Part shown: positions 10,929-20,706 of the stretch, piece by piece
How the letters are laid out: each line of letters opens with the position of its first letter
Position numbering within the stretch: position 1 is the first letter of the stretch
From: Pseudomonas silvicola
GTDB taxonomy: Bacteria; Pseudomonadota; Gammaproteobacteria; Pseudomonadales; Pseudomonadaceae
Direction of reading: 5' to 3'
Length of the DNA: 64,000 nt
NCBI RefSeq assembly: GCF_026651855.1
Contig: NZ_CP093281.1
Span: 124,001 to 188,000 of the forward strand
The notes under the pieces: model-generated
Database searches by the model: none
Seen by the model: the letters and a program-made list of their open reading frames with translations, nothing else
What the model was told of the DNA's origin: nothing
Made by a program: the position numbers and the translations under genes

Positions 10929-11280
10929 GACGCTGAGCTGTGAAAGTCGTTGACGGTGCCACGCGTCAGACCATCCTGCGTGGTCGCCGTAAGAAATGCG
11001 TCCAGCAGCCCGGGGAAAGCGTGCGTCCAGGTCGTCACGACGCAGTGACCAAGAGAGTTTTCACGGCCTGAAGGTTTCTGCCAGATGACGCCACTTTGTC
11101 GCGCAGCACGCGCCAGTGATGCGTTAGAGTGGATTTGGACACGCCCTTCAGAAGCGATCCACACGTGTGCTCACCCCCCTCCGCCAGGATAGCGACCACA
11201 CTCATACGCAGGGGATTGCCGAGCGCGGCCAATACATTTTCCAGACGGATTTCATCGCGCTGCGGGTGATTTTCCAGCAT
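10925..11280 (-). CDS. ArsR-family transcriptional regulator (frameshifted)
   Basis: Small winged-helix repressor: LENVLAALGNPLRMSVVAIL, then HTCGSLLKGVSKSTLTHHWR and RVLRDSGVIWQKPSGREN form the classical ArsR DNA-binding region. Two indels join two frames around 11050-11110. There is no obvious Cys metal cluster beyond one Cys in helix 3, so the inducer may be organic. A TATAAT hexamer at 11300-11305 on the minus strand lies just upstream, suggesting its own promoter inside the end of the preceding isomerase gene. Confidence 0.8.
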
Positions 11281-12305
11281 AGGCTGCCTTATGATGGTTA
11301 TTATAAACCCAAGAAGTATCGGGCGCGAGATGCAGAATGTACAACGCCGGCGCTTTGCTCAACGCCTGACTGATGGTCTGTTTCAACGCGGCAATCGATG
11401 AGGTGACGCCCGCTTCTACCGACATGGTGAGATCTTCCATTTCCAGTGAGACCCAGTCGTTGTAGCCCATCATACGGACCACCGAGAAGAACTCCTTCCA
11501 CCACTGCAAATCCTGGCCGCAGCCCACAGCAACGTAGTTCGGCGCGGTTTGCCCGTATCCTCCACCGGTTTGGTTTCCAGCAGACCGTTGATATTGACCA
11601 GACCCCGTTCCATCCGCACATCTTTACCGTGGCAGTGATGAATCGCCGGCCCCAGCGCCCGAGCTGCGGCAATCGGATCGGCGCCCATCCACAGTAAATG
11701 GCTGGGATCAAGGTTCAGCCCTACCATGTCGCCCACCGCATTGCGCAGCCGGAACAGGGTCTCTGGATTCCACACCAGCATGGAGCTGAAGTTCTCCAGC
11801 GCAAACTTCTCTACCCCACTTTGCTTCGCACGCACCACCAGCCCTTGCCAGTAAGGGATCGCCACTTCATTCCATTGATAGTCGAGGCAGTTTTTCAATG
11901 TTGGCGGCCAGCTCACGGTATAGGTGATCCAGTTGGGAATGGTGTCATGCGGGCTGGCAGGCCAGGTAACCCACTCATCATGACTATTTTCTTCACCCCA
12001 ACTCACCCGCCAACGCCAGGAGCATTTTCGGTATCGCGTTGATGCTTTTGACCAAGTTCACCGGGATCCAGCGGATTACCCGATACATTCAGAGCGGCAA
12101 TTGACATCCCGCGGCTTTCCAGTGCTTTCAACAGGTTCTGACGCTGTGTGGCACTGCCCAGTAACGCTTCTGTCGGCAAATGTGGCGCAGAGGACCAGCC
12201 ACCCGTCGTCATTTCAACGCCGTAAACACCCAGTTCCAGCAGTTTGTCCAGCATTTGCTCAAACGGCAGATGCCCCAGGCTGTCGGTACAAAAAGAGAGT
12301 TTCAT
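11252..12305 (-). CDS. Sugar phosphate isomerase/epimerase, TIM barrel (frameshifted)
   Basis: Xylose-isomerase-like TIM barrel (AP endonuclease 2 family). The N-terminus MKLSFCTDSLGHLPFEQML, then NVSGNPLDPG, GLNLDPSHLLWMGADPIAAA (metal ligands) and the CHGKDV segment are typical. Start 12305 is 8 nt after the Gfo/Idh/MocA stop, so the two are cotranscribed. At least three indels. The true C-terminus is uncertain: the open frame runs to 11252 and into the ArsR start, whereas family members would end nearer 11,340. Confidence 0.83.
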
Positions 12306-12313
12306 GGCAGTCC

Positions 12314-13491
12314 TTATTGGTAGTTGACCCAGGTCGCGCCGTTGTCGGCGGAACGAACACAGTTTTCAATCCAGCGCACGCCTTCCAGCCCGGCATTAAT
12401 GTCGGGATAGATCAGGTTATCAAGCGTGTGCTGATCGCCACGCTGGGTGGCACTGATAGCGATGGCGAGTTTCAGGTAGATATTGGCCCAGGACTCGGCC
12501 AGGCCTTCAGTATGCAATGCACCCAGACGCTCATCCGCCAGCGCACTTTCATGCAAATACGGCATACCGTGATGCATCAGTTGATTTGGCTGGCCCTGCA
12601 CTTCGTATTTCAATTCGCCCGGGTTGTAATCACTCCACTCCAAACTGGCGCGTGAACCGATAATGCGGATACTTTGGCTGTCCATTGAACCGGCGTTGAT
12701 CGATGACGCCCACATGCGCCCTACCGCCCCGTTGTCGTAATGCATCAGCACCATCGCGTTGTCTTCCAGCGGTGCGCGTGAGGGAATAAAGCTTTGGCGA
12801 TCGCACAGCAGCGATTTGACTTTCAGCTGCGGCAGCACCAGCTGCGAAATGTAGAAGGTGTGAGTGGAGATATCGCCCAGTACAAACGAGGGACCGGCGA
12901 TTTTTGGATCGACACGCCATTTCTGTGCTTCGCTAAATTTATCGGCACTGTCATTGGCGCTGAAGCCGTGGGTATATTGCAGCTCCACCATACGCACTTC
13001 GCCGATCTCGCCGTTGGCGATCATGGCTCGCATCTGCATCAACAATGGATGGCCGGAGAAGCCGTATGTCACGCCGACGATGAGCTTTTTCGCCTCTGCC
13101 AGCGCTTTAATCTCCTGCGCTTCCGCGCTGGTGAAGAACAGCGGTTTTTCACAAATCACATGAATACCGGCATTCAGCGCCGCTTTCGTGATCTCATAAT
13201 GGGTGCCATTGGGGTGGCGATTGATACCACTTCCACCCCATCGTCACGCTTTGCCTCTTCCTCAAGCAATTGCTGATAGTGGTCATAAACAACGTTCCGG
13301 CGCAAGTCCGGGAAGATTGACGCCAAATTCGCCCACGTGTAGCATCATATCAAAGGCGCTGGCTACCATCTGGTAGGCGGTATTGTCACGCAAAGCACGG
13401 ACCGATGTTTATAACCCACCTGACTCAGGCGGCCGCCCCCGATCATTGCCCAGCGGAGCGGGCGTGGAATGCGTTTTTCACCATTTAACAT
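12314..13491 (-). CDS. Gfo/Idh/MocA-family sugar oxidoreductase (frameshifted)
   Basis: NAD(P)-dependent sugar dehydrogenase. The N-terminus MLNGEKRIPRPLRWAMIGGG carries the Rossmann glycines; VICEKPLFFTSAEAQEIK is the EKP motif with the catalytic lysine; GDISTHTFYISQL sits in the substrate domain. The part from 13159 to 12314 is one intact frame; the N-terminal 110 codons contain at least three indels. Start ATG 13491 has ribosome site AGGAGT. First gene of a minus-strand unit with the isomerase, divergent from a LacI regulator. Substrate is likely a sugar or inositol derivative. Confidence 0.87.
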
Positions 13492-13504
13492 AGTCACTCC
13501 TGTT

Positions 13505-13522
13505 TTTGCACCCGGGTGCAAA
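13505..13522. promoter_or_regulatory. LacI-type operator 1
   Basis: Perfect 18-bp palindrome TTTGCACCCGGGTGCAAA, 13 bp upstream of the oxidoreductase start codon, where a bound repressor would block transcription or translation initiation. The central CG step is the LacI/GalR-family hallmark. Confidence 0.7.
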
Positions 13523-13621
13523 TTAGGTTGAGGGTAGATGTTCTTATCTGTTACTGCTGATTCTTGTTATTTATTCACGCACTGGAATCCATTGCACTGC
13601 ACGTACTGCCGTACTTCACGA

Positions 13622-13639
13622 GATGCTACCGAGTGCAAA
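13622..13639. promoter_or_regulatory. LacI-type operator, weak copy
   Basis: GATGCTACCGAGTGCAAA matches the perfect operator at 13505 in 13 of 18 positions, keeping the right half site and central CG. Lowest-scoring of the four. Confidence 0.35.
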
Positions 13640-13766
13640 TCGCATCAGAATCGGGCATAAAAAGGGATTATTCTTGTGCTTACAAGCGCTGAATGTCAGC
13701 GATGCCGACTTTTTAGTCAATCTGGCAACATGCAATTCAGCGAAGAAGATCACAAAAACCGTTAAA

Positions 13767-13806
13767 TTTGCACCCGAATGCAAAACTCATTGCAATCGGG
13801 TGCAAA
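13767..13806. promoter_or_regulatory. LacI-type operator pair 3 and 4
   Basis: Two adjacent copies: TTTGCACCCGAATGCAAA at 13767-13784 and ATTGCAATCGGGTGCAAA at 13789-13806. Centre-to-centre distance is 22 bp, about two helical turns, so two repressor dimers could bind the same face. Located 141-180 bp before the lacI-type ATG. Confidence 0.68.
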
Positions 13807-13946
13807 GATCAAACATAATCGTAACATCATAAAAACAGGGTTATTCGATGTCATTTGCCCCATTTGCCTGCGCTTAGGTGTTTATTTTCAGTTGGCTTTC
13901 ACGTTCAATGCAGGGGACTCCGCCTTTTTATCCCTACGCAGGTGCT

Positions 13947-14971
13947 ATGAATAAACCAACAAAGAAGCCCCACAAAGCCACAGCAAGTGATGTCGCACGA
14001 CTCTGCCGGCGTCTCAAAATGGACCGTATCCCGCGCTTCACGCCCGGTGCATCCATCTCTGACAAGGCGCGTGAACAGATATTGAAAATCGCGGTGGAGC
14101 TGGGGGCTATCGCCCTAAACCTGCTGGCGCGCAGCCTGTCGCAGAAGAAAACGCACATTATCGGCGTGGTGATCGATGAGATGAAGAATCCTCACTCGAT
14201 GCTGATGCTCGACATGGTCACGCGTCAGTTGCAACAGCGCGGCTATATGGCGTTGTTGCTGAATATTGGTAGCGGAAAAAATTACAGCGCCGTGCTGACG
14301 CTCGCCGATCAGTTGCAAGTGGATGGGCTGCTGTTTCTCGGCACCGTGTTAACCGACGAACTGATTAGCGTGGCGCGCGAGATGCATCAGATTCCGCTGG
14401 TGCAGGTGTGTCGAAACAATGACGAGCCCGATATCGATGTGGTGAACGTTGACGGTTTACGCGCGGGTAAACAGCTGGGCGAACTGTTGCTGGCACAGGG
14501 CTACACCCGTATCGGATATATGATGGGACCGGAAACCAGCAGCCATCATACCCAACGCCTGGAAGGCCTGCAAAGCTGGCACTTCTCCAAGGAGGCTTTG
14601 AATTGACGCTGGAATTACTGCTCACTGCAGGCGAGTACTCTCGTGAGCGGAGTTATGAAGTGCTGAGTGATTATCTCAACGCGCACGCCCCTCAGCAGCG
14701 GGTTGACGCCCTGTTTTGTGAGAACGACATTTTGGCACTCGGCGCATTGACGGCGCTTAAAGAGCATGCAGGCAACCGTTTTATGGCGGTGGTGGGTTTT
14801 GATGATATCGATGAAGCCAGTTTGTCCAGCTGGCAACTGACCACGTTTAGCCAGCGATTGGATTTAATTGTCAATGAAGCCCTCAACCGCTTGATTGACG
14901 GAAAAGCCACTCCAGGTGGTGTTTGGTCTCAGGGAGAATTGCGCTTACGACGCTCTCACCTGAAACCCTGA
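13947..14971 (+). CDS. LacI-family transcriptional regulator (frameshifted)
   Basis: The N-terminal helix-turn-helix (ATASDVARL, then AGVSKWTVSRA in a second frame, then FTPGASISDKAREQIL) and hinge NLLARSLSQ are followed by a periplasmic-binding-like effector domain (IIGVVIDEMKNPHSMLML) ending ELRLRRSHLKP. Four indels lie between 14000 and 14110, and one near 14590. The strongest candidate to bind the TTTGCA-type dyads upstream and to control both arms of the divergent sugar module. Confidence 0.88.
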
Positions 14972-14990
14972 GGTAACAAGGAGGAGAGAG

Positions 14991-15832
14991 ATGAAGTTGT
15001 CACTGCATGGCAGGTGTTTCTGTCTGGTACAGCAATGCCGTCACTTCAGTTACGCATCGCCCACGAAACAGGGCTACAGCGGACTGGAGATTCTTGCCTG
15101 AACATCTGTATCGCTATCTGGATAACGGCGGTAGTTACGCAAAATATCGTGATCTGCTGGCGAAGTATCAGATTGAGATCACCTGCATTAATGCTTTGAA
15201 GCGGATGGGTCGTTTCCAGCCAGAAGAACGTGCCGCCCTGCTGCGTGAAGCGGAGAAAGTGGTGCAGGCGGCCGTGGAACTGCGCTGCCCGGTGGTGCAA
15301 ATTATGGCGTTAACCGAATTAGATCATCTGCCAGACGCCGCACGTGACGCCATCTTGCTGGAAAACCTCTGCGCCATCGCCGATATCGGCAAGCCACATG
15401 GCATTAAATTCCAGATAGAAGTGGTGGCCTTCACTGCCTTCAATTCACTGCAACACGCGCTGGATCTGATTAAACAGAGTGGCAAAGATAACCTTGGCGT
15501 GGTGGTCGATTTTGGCACCTTGCACGCCGGCGGTGGCACCACACCGGATGAAGTGGTGCGCATGGACAAGGTTTGATCTACGGTGTGCATTTCTGTGATG
15601 GTCGCGCCGCCTATCGGGCGAAGCCTGGAACCGGAATGGGTCCAGCGCAATTACGCGCCCGGTGAGAGATGTTGATATTCCAGCCTGGGTGGCGGCAGTG
15701 AAAGCCACGGGATACAGCGGCGTATGGTCACCAGGTATTGAGCCCGCGCAACTGGAAGATGATCTGGGATATTGCCGTCACAGCATCGACGACATGAAAA
15801 ATATATTTATTAAAAATAAAGGAGGCGAATAA
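14991..15832 (+). CDS. Second sugar phosphate isomerase/epimerase, TIM barrel (frameshifted)
   Basis: TIM-barrel isomerase of the same broad superfamily as the gene at 11252-12305 but not a recent duplicate. Readable stretches are GYSGLEIL, LLREAEKVVQAAVELRCPVV, GIKFQIEVVAFTAFNSLQH, LGVVVDFGTLHAGG and GYSGVWSPGIEP. Start ATG 14991 has an excellent ribosome site (GGAGGAGAG) and lies 19 nt after the LacI regulator stop, so the two form an operon. At least four indels. Confidence 0.82.
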
Positions 15833-15883
15833 CGGGTTTCCGTGAACATTTGGCAATGGCGGGAAAAATCCAGCCTACGGAAT

Positions 15884-15906
15884 CGCGTGTTGATTAACAA
15901 CACGCG
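15884..15906. terminator. Strong inverted repeat, possible terminator or operator
   Basis: Perfect 9-bp stem CGCGTGTTG / CAACACGCG with a 5-nt ATTAA centre, 52 bp downstream of the isomerase stop and 174 bp before the dehydrogenase operon. No T-tract follows, so it could equally be a protein-binding dyad for the downstream operon. Confidence 0.45.
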
Positions 15907-16079
15907 CATAACGATCTTTCAATACTTTCTGAAATCATAATAACGAACATGGATTCGTCGTGGACGTGCGCGCTAATTAACGTGTGGCCGGTCTATGTCT
16001 GAATGTCGGAACGTCGTGCTCTGTCAATATTAATCTGCCGTGTCCATCCAGACGATGGAATGATTAAGAGGAAAGAAGT

Positions 16080-16806
16080 ATGAACCGAAGAAGAAGCGCT
16101 CTTTTCGCTGAGCGGTATTGTCGCTTACTCACTTGCCGTGGCACCGCAACTCCGCGCCAAGCGCACAATGTGCCGCTGAAGCCCAACTCAGTGCCGACCA
16201 TTTGCCACAGCCAGCGTGTGGCAAGACCTTACCAGTGCTCACCAACCCACTGGATCGCCAGAATCTACAAGCCATTTTTGATCGTTTAATCCCGGCCGAT
16301 AAGCTAGGGCCTTCAGCTACTGAAGCGGGCTGTATTGAGTTCCTCGATAATCAGTTAGCGGGGGATTACGGTTCAGGAGCCGCGCTTTATTTGCAAGCTC
16401 CACTGCATCCCGAAAACGAAGAAAAAATTATGGGCAGCCCTCAATTTCTCTCCGCACCAAAGGAACGTTATTTAACAGGTTTAAAAGCGCTGGAAAACTG
16501 GGCACAAAAAAATATCAATCCTCCTTCCATGCGTTAAATGCTGAGCAGGTTGATGATTTCCTCACAAAAATGGAAGACGGAAAAATCGATTTGGGGGCAC
16601 AGGTGAATAGCCAGGCCTTCTTTGAATTAATGCTACAGAACGCCCGGGAAGGTTATTTAGCCGATCCGATTTACGGCGGTAATAAAAACATGGCGGGCTG
16701 GAAGATGATTGGTTTTCCTGGTGCCCGCTATGACTACCGCCCTTATATCGAACGCCGCAATGAAAACCTGGCGCTTATTCCTGTCAGTCTGATCCCAAAC
16801 GATTAA
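16080..16806 (+). CDS. Gluconate 2-dehydrogenase gamma (small) subunit, Tat signal (frameshifted)
   Basis: Small subunit of the periplasmic flavin/cytochrome gluconate 2-dehydrogenase family; it escorts the flavin subunit through the Tat system. The N-terminus MNRRRSALF followed by a hydrophobic stretch (SGIVAYSLAVAP, next frame) is a twin-arginine signal. The body has IFDRLIPADKLGPSATEAGC and a C-terminus GFPGARYDYRPYIERRNE typical of the family; length of about 240 residues is normal. Indels near 16110, 16180 and 16510. First gene of a three-gene operon. Confidence 0.88.
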
Positions 16807-16824
16807 TACCCCGGAGCTGAGTCA

Positions 16825-18594
16825 ATGTCATTAGAGAGAAATAAGGCTGACGTGGTGATCGTTGGTATGGGTTGGGCCGGTTCGGTGATGGCGGAAGAGT
16901 TAACCCGCGCCGGGCTAAATGTGGTCGGTATCGAACGTGGCGCGTGGCGAGACACTTCTACCGATTTCCCAGTGGCGATTGATGCCGATGAACTGCGTTT
17001 CCACACGCGCCGCAAAATTTTACAGCCGATGAGTGTCGAAACCACCACGTTCACGCAACCGCAGCGACCAACTTGCCGCACCGGTGCGCAACTGGTCCGC
17101 GTATCAGTTTGGCTGGAACGTGGAGAAGCGAGCAGGCACGCACTGGGCGAGGCATGTCCTGGCGCTTCACACCGTGGGATTTTGAAGTCGCGACACAGAC
17201 GCGTGAGCGTTACGGCGCGAAAAAGATGGCTGGCTTACAGTTGCAGGACTGGGGCGTGACCTATGACGAAATGGAACCTTTCTACGATCGCTTCGAGCGC
17301 ATCGCTGGCACCTCGGGCTACGCCGGAAATCTGAACGGTGAAAAACGCACGGGCGGCAACGTCTTTGAGGGCGCCCGCAAACGGGATTACCCAACGCCAC
17401 CGCTCAAAGATACCCATTGGATGAGCAAATATCGCAAGACCACCGAGAACATGGGTTATCACCCCTTCACGGTACCCGCTGGCAACCTGTCTCAAGCTTA
17501 TGTTAACCCATTAGGCGTTAGCATGGGGCCATGCACCTATTGCGGTTTCTGCGATTTCCACGGCTGCGGTAACTTCTCCAAATCGTCGCCACAGGCCTGT
17601 ATTTTACCGGTGTTGATGCGCCGTCCAAACTTCACCTTGCTGACGGAGACAGAAGTCCTGCATGCCGTGAAGCATGAAGATGGCAAAACCGTGAAAGGCG
17701 TGAAATTTGTCACTCAGGATGGCGTGGAAGGTTTCCAGCCTGCCGATGTCGTCTGCTTCACCGCTTACCAGATGGATAACGTGCGCCTGATGCTGCTCTC
17801 CGGCGTCGGTGAGAAATACGATCCGCTCATCGGCCGTGGCACCATTGGTCGCAACTACAACTATCAGACGTGTTCAAGCGTGACCGGTTTCTTTGATAAC
17901 GAATACATGAACCCGTTTATCGGCGGCGGTGCTTTAGCCGTGCAGATCGATGATTTTAACGGTGACAACTTCGATCATAGCGACCTCGATTTTATTGGTG
18001 GCGCGGGGATTATGGGCTTCTCCCCAATGGCCGTCCGATTCAACATGAACGGCCTGCGTCCGGCACCAAACGCTGGGGAAGCGATGGAAGGCCGGTTATG
18101 CGCGTGATTACCAAACGGCGGGCACCATCTTCTGTCAGGGCACGTCGATGCCAATGCGTGAAGCTTACCTCGATCTCGATCCCAACTATAAAGACCGCCA
18201 CGGCCAACCCCTCCTCCGCCTGACATTCGACTGGAACCAAAATGATCAGCGTATGGCGAAATTTGTTACCGATCGCGCGATCAACATCATGAAAGAAGTC
18301 GGCGGTCAGCACATTGTGGTCGATAACCAAGCCGAGAAAAGCTGGAACCCTTACATGCAGCACAGCTCGCACACCATTGGCGGCGCAGTCATGGGTGCCG
18401 ATCCGAGTACTTCCGCGCTCAACACTTACTTGCAAAGCTGGGATGCGCATAATTTGTTTGTGGTCGGTGCCTCGGCCTTCCCCAACAATGGCGGCTACAA
18501 CCCAACAGTCACCGTGGGTGCGTTGGCGGTGCGTGCGGCGCAAGCTATCCACCAGAAGTACATCAATAATCCGGCACCGCTGGTGGGAGCATAA
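16825..18594 (+). CDS. Gluconate 2-dehydrogenase flavoprotein (GMC) subunit (frameshifted)
   Basis: FAD-containing GMC oxidoreductase that oxidises a sugar or sugar acid in the periplasm; in Pantoea-type enzymes gluconate goes to 2-ketogluconate. The N-terminus DVVIVGMGWAGSVMAEEL binds FAD; the Cys-rich GPCTYCGFCDFHGCGNFSKS is conserved in this subfamily; the C-terminus has SSHTIGGAVMGADP and FPNNGGYNPTVTVGALA with the GMC His/Asn region. About 590 residues, as usual. Indels near 17060, 17140 and 18080. No signal peptide of its own, so it depends on the Tat-bearing gamma subunit. Confidence 0.9.
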
Positions 18595-18598
18595 TAAC

Positions 18599-19901
18599 AT
18601 GGCGAAGGCAAAATTACCTATACCCTCGCGGCGTTGGCCGTGGTCGCCGTCTTGGCGTGACCGGCAGAATGTGGGTGGTGATGGACAGCTCACGTTCAAA
18701 TGTGGCTAATGATAAGGTCAGGTTAGCCGATTTCCACGAGCAGTGATGCAGATGCCATTAAACGTGGCGAATATGTGATGCGCCTGGCGGATTGCGCGGC
18801 GTGCCACAAGGCGGACTTTTCCGGCGGCTACAAGATCGACACCCCATTTGGTGCACTGCAAACCTCAACATTTCACCGATCGTGAAACCGGCATCGGCAC
18901 ATGACAGACACGATTTCTTTAATGCGGTCCGTCAGGGACGCGGCGAACAGCTTCCTTTATCCTGCGATGCCTTACACCGCTTATACGCAGATGAGCGATC
19001 CGACATGCACGATCTCTGGGCCTATTTCTCTGTGCAGAAGCCAGTGAAAAATGCCATCGACGAAAACGCAGGCATGAACTTCCCGTATAACATTCGTCTG
19101 GCGATGGCCGGGTTGGAACCTGTTGTTCTTCGATAACGAGTGCGTTCAAGCCTCAGAGTCGCGCAGAATGATGCTGGAACCAAGTGGTAAGAAATACATC
19201 GTTGACGGCCCCGCGCACTGTAGTGTGTGCCACACCGCACGTAATGCGTTAGGAGGAGAGATCAGCAGCCAGTATCTGCAAGGTGGCAACTTAGGGACAT
19301 GGTATGCACCTGATATCTCGCCGAATCCTCATGCTGGCATCGGAAAATGGAGCGATGAGCAGATCGCGGAATACCTGAAACCGGCTCCAACGGGGAGAGT
19401 GTTGCGGCCGGTCCGATGGCAGAAGCGGTTGAGCACTCAACGCAATATTTCAATGATCAGGACCTGAAAGCCATTGCCACCTATTTGCGCAGCCTGCCCG
19501 CTTCTGCAAAGGCTAAGCCAACTGCATTTGTGGGGATGGATAAGACGAAACACGATCAGGCGGCACTGCGCTATGAGGACTGCTCAGCCTGCCATGGCTT
19601 GTCGGGAGAAGGTATCACGGGTATGGTGCCGGCTTGCGGGTAAACACCGCGATGCAGAATGATCCCACCAATATGATCCATGCGCTGTTGGAGGGCGCGA
19701 GCGCCGACACCGAAGGACGCCCAACGTTGCCGGCATGCCTGCCTTCTCATGGAAATTGAACGATCGAAGAGATGGCAGATGTGCTCAACTACGTGCAATT
19801 CATGGGGCAACGAGGCTGCCGAGGTGAAAGCCAGCGATGTTGCCACGCTGCGCAAAGCCACGGATGCGGGAGATGCTTTGAAAGTACCGGCAGCGAAATA
19901 A
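18599..19901 (+). CDS. Gluconate 2-dehydrogenase triheme cytochrome c subunit (frameshifted)
   Basis: Membrane-anchored cytochrome c passing electrons from the flavin subunit to ubiquinone. Three CxxCH haem sites are visible: CAACH (about 18800), CSVCH (about 19220) and CSACH (about 19585). An N-terminal hydrophobic segment (LAALAVVAVLGVTGRMW) serves as signal/anchor. Length of about 430 residues matches the family. At least eight indels. ATG 18599 lies 4 nt after the flavoprotein stop. Ends DAGDALKVPAAK. Confidence 0.88.
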
Positions 19902-19921
19902 CGGCTTCGTCAGTCATCAAC

Positions 19922-19958
19922 GCGCCGCTAATCCTTTCTGTGCAAAGAATAGCGGCGC
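19922..19958 (+). terminator. Hairpin downstream of the dehydrogenase operon
   Basis: GCGCCGCTA pairs perfectly with TAGCGGCGC across a 19-nt centre that itself contains a short CTTT/AAAG pairing. It starts 20 bp after the cytochrome stop. No clear T-run follows, so termination is likely but not certain. Confidence 0.5.
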
Positions 19959-19969
19959 AATCTCTGAAG

Positions 19970-20070
19970 TAAATTCCGAAAATTGGACACCATGCCAACA
20001 GTAGGGGGTTCAAACAATGAGCAGTCGTAAGCATTCACCGGAATTTAAAACAGGCCGCTCTGTATCACTC
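19970..20070 (+). mobile_element. IS3-family insertion sequence remnant (5' end of orfA)
   Basis: The ATG at 20017 opens MSSRKHSPEFK and, after one base shift, QAALYH, the N-terminus of IS3-family OrfA proteins; about 35 bp upstream resembles an IS left end (GAATTCCGAAAATTGGACAC-like). Similarity ends abruptly near 20070. Only about 100 bp remain. Confidence 0.55.
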
Positions 20071-20146
20071 CCCCATCCAACAACCATTAACATTTTCTAA
20101 AACCGGCTCCAGTTTGTGCTCGATGACGCGTCTCATTGCGCCGGAA

Positions 20147-20613
20147 TTAGCGCAGCAGTTGGTTGATTCCCCACAGCCGCTAAAGCAATCGTCTTTTCCA
20201 GAAAGGTAAGCCACTGATGCTGACTGCACCAATGATCGCGCCCTGCGGGCTGAGCAGCGGGAAGGAGCCACGCGTGATCGGTGTAATCTTCCTGACGAAT
20301 GTTGCGCTGCTGCGCCATACGTTCGCCCTTCTGCTCATTAGCGAACCCTACATACATCGAAGAGTGGCCGGTCAACAGCACCGTGTTGCGTTACGACGCA
20401 TCCCTCCAGATTTTCAGGCGCGGAACCGGGTAACGCCGCCAGAAACAGCACCTGCCCAAAAGCATAAACTTCGATAGCAATTGGCGCATTCATTTCGCGG
20501 CCACGCTGTTGAATGCCTTGACCAATTTGCCAGGCCAAATCGAAATCAAACTGCGGTAAACGGTGCTCAGCTTCCTGCTGTAGCAGGGTTTCTAATGAAG
20601 GCAGTGCTGACAT
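20147..20613 (-). CDS. UPF0303 / haem-degrading-domain family protein (frameshifted)
   Basis: Cytosolic protein of the UPF0303 (DUF336-like) family, about 155 residues, biochemical role not settled. The start MSALPSLETLLQQEAEHRL has ribosome site AGGATC, then EVYAFGQVLFLAALPGSAPE, TGHSSMYVGFANEQKGERMA and a terminal GINQLLR in another frame, all family-typical. Indels near 20400, 20270 and 20190. It stands alone between the IS remnant and a LacI-type regulator. Confidence 0.8.
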
Positions 20614-20706
20614 TGATAGGATCCTCTCAAAATGAAATTTATTTTCCACTTTTTATAACATGGAAGATATTTTTCGCATGTGATGAAGATCGCAGTTCAG
20701 TTGGGG

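Larger units (their letters stand above)
13492..13946. promoter_or_regulatory. Divergent regulatory region, sugar module
   Basis: 455 bp without a credible gene between the oxidoreductase and the LacI regulator. It holds four LacI-type dyads (listed separately) and is AT-rich around them, as expected for two divergent promoters. A short plus-strand frame at 13623-13832 has no family resemblance and is disregarded. Confidence 0.6.

Noticed and set aside
12101..13276. Several plus-strand open frames opposite the Gfo/Idh/MocA gene
   Set aside because: High-GC shadow frames; the minus-strand protein carries the EKP and Rossmann motifs over the same bases.
13623..13832. Short plus-strand frame of 69 codons in the LacI operator region
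   Set aside because: Contains the operator dyads, no ribosome site, and no family resemblance.
16080..19901. Choline dehydrogenase or glucose dehydrogenase operon
   Set aside because: The combination of a Tat-signal gamma subunit, the Cys-rich flavoprotein motif and a three-haem cytochrome fits the gluconate 2-dehydrogenase-type complex better.
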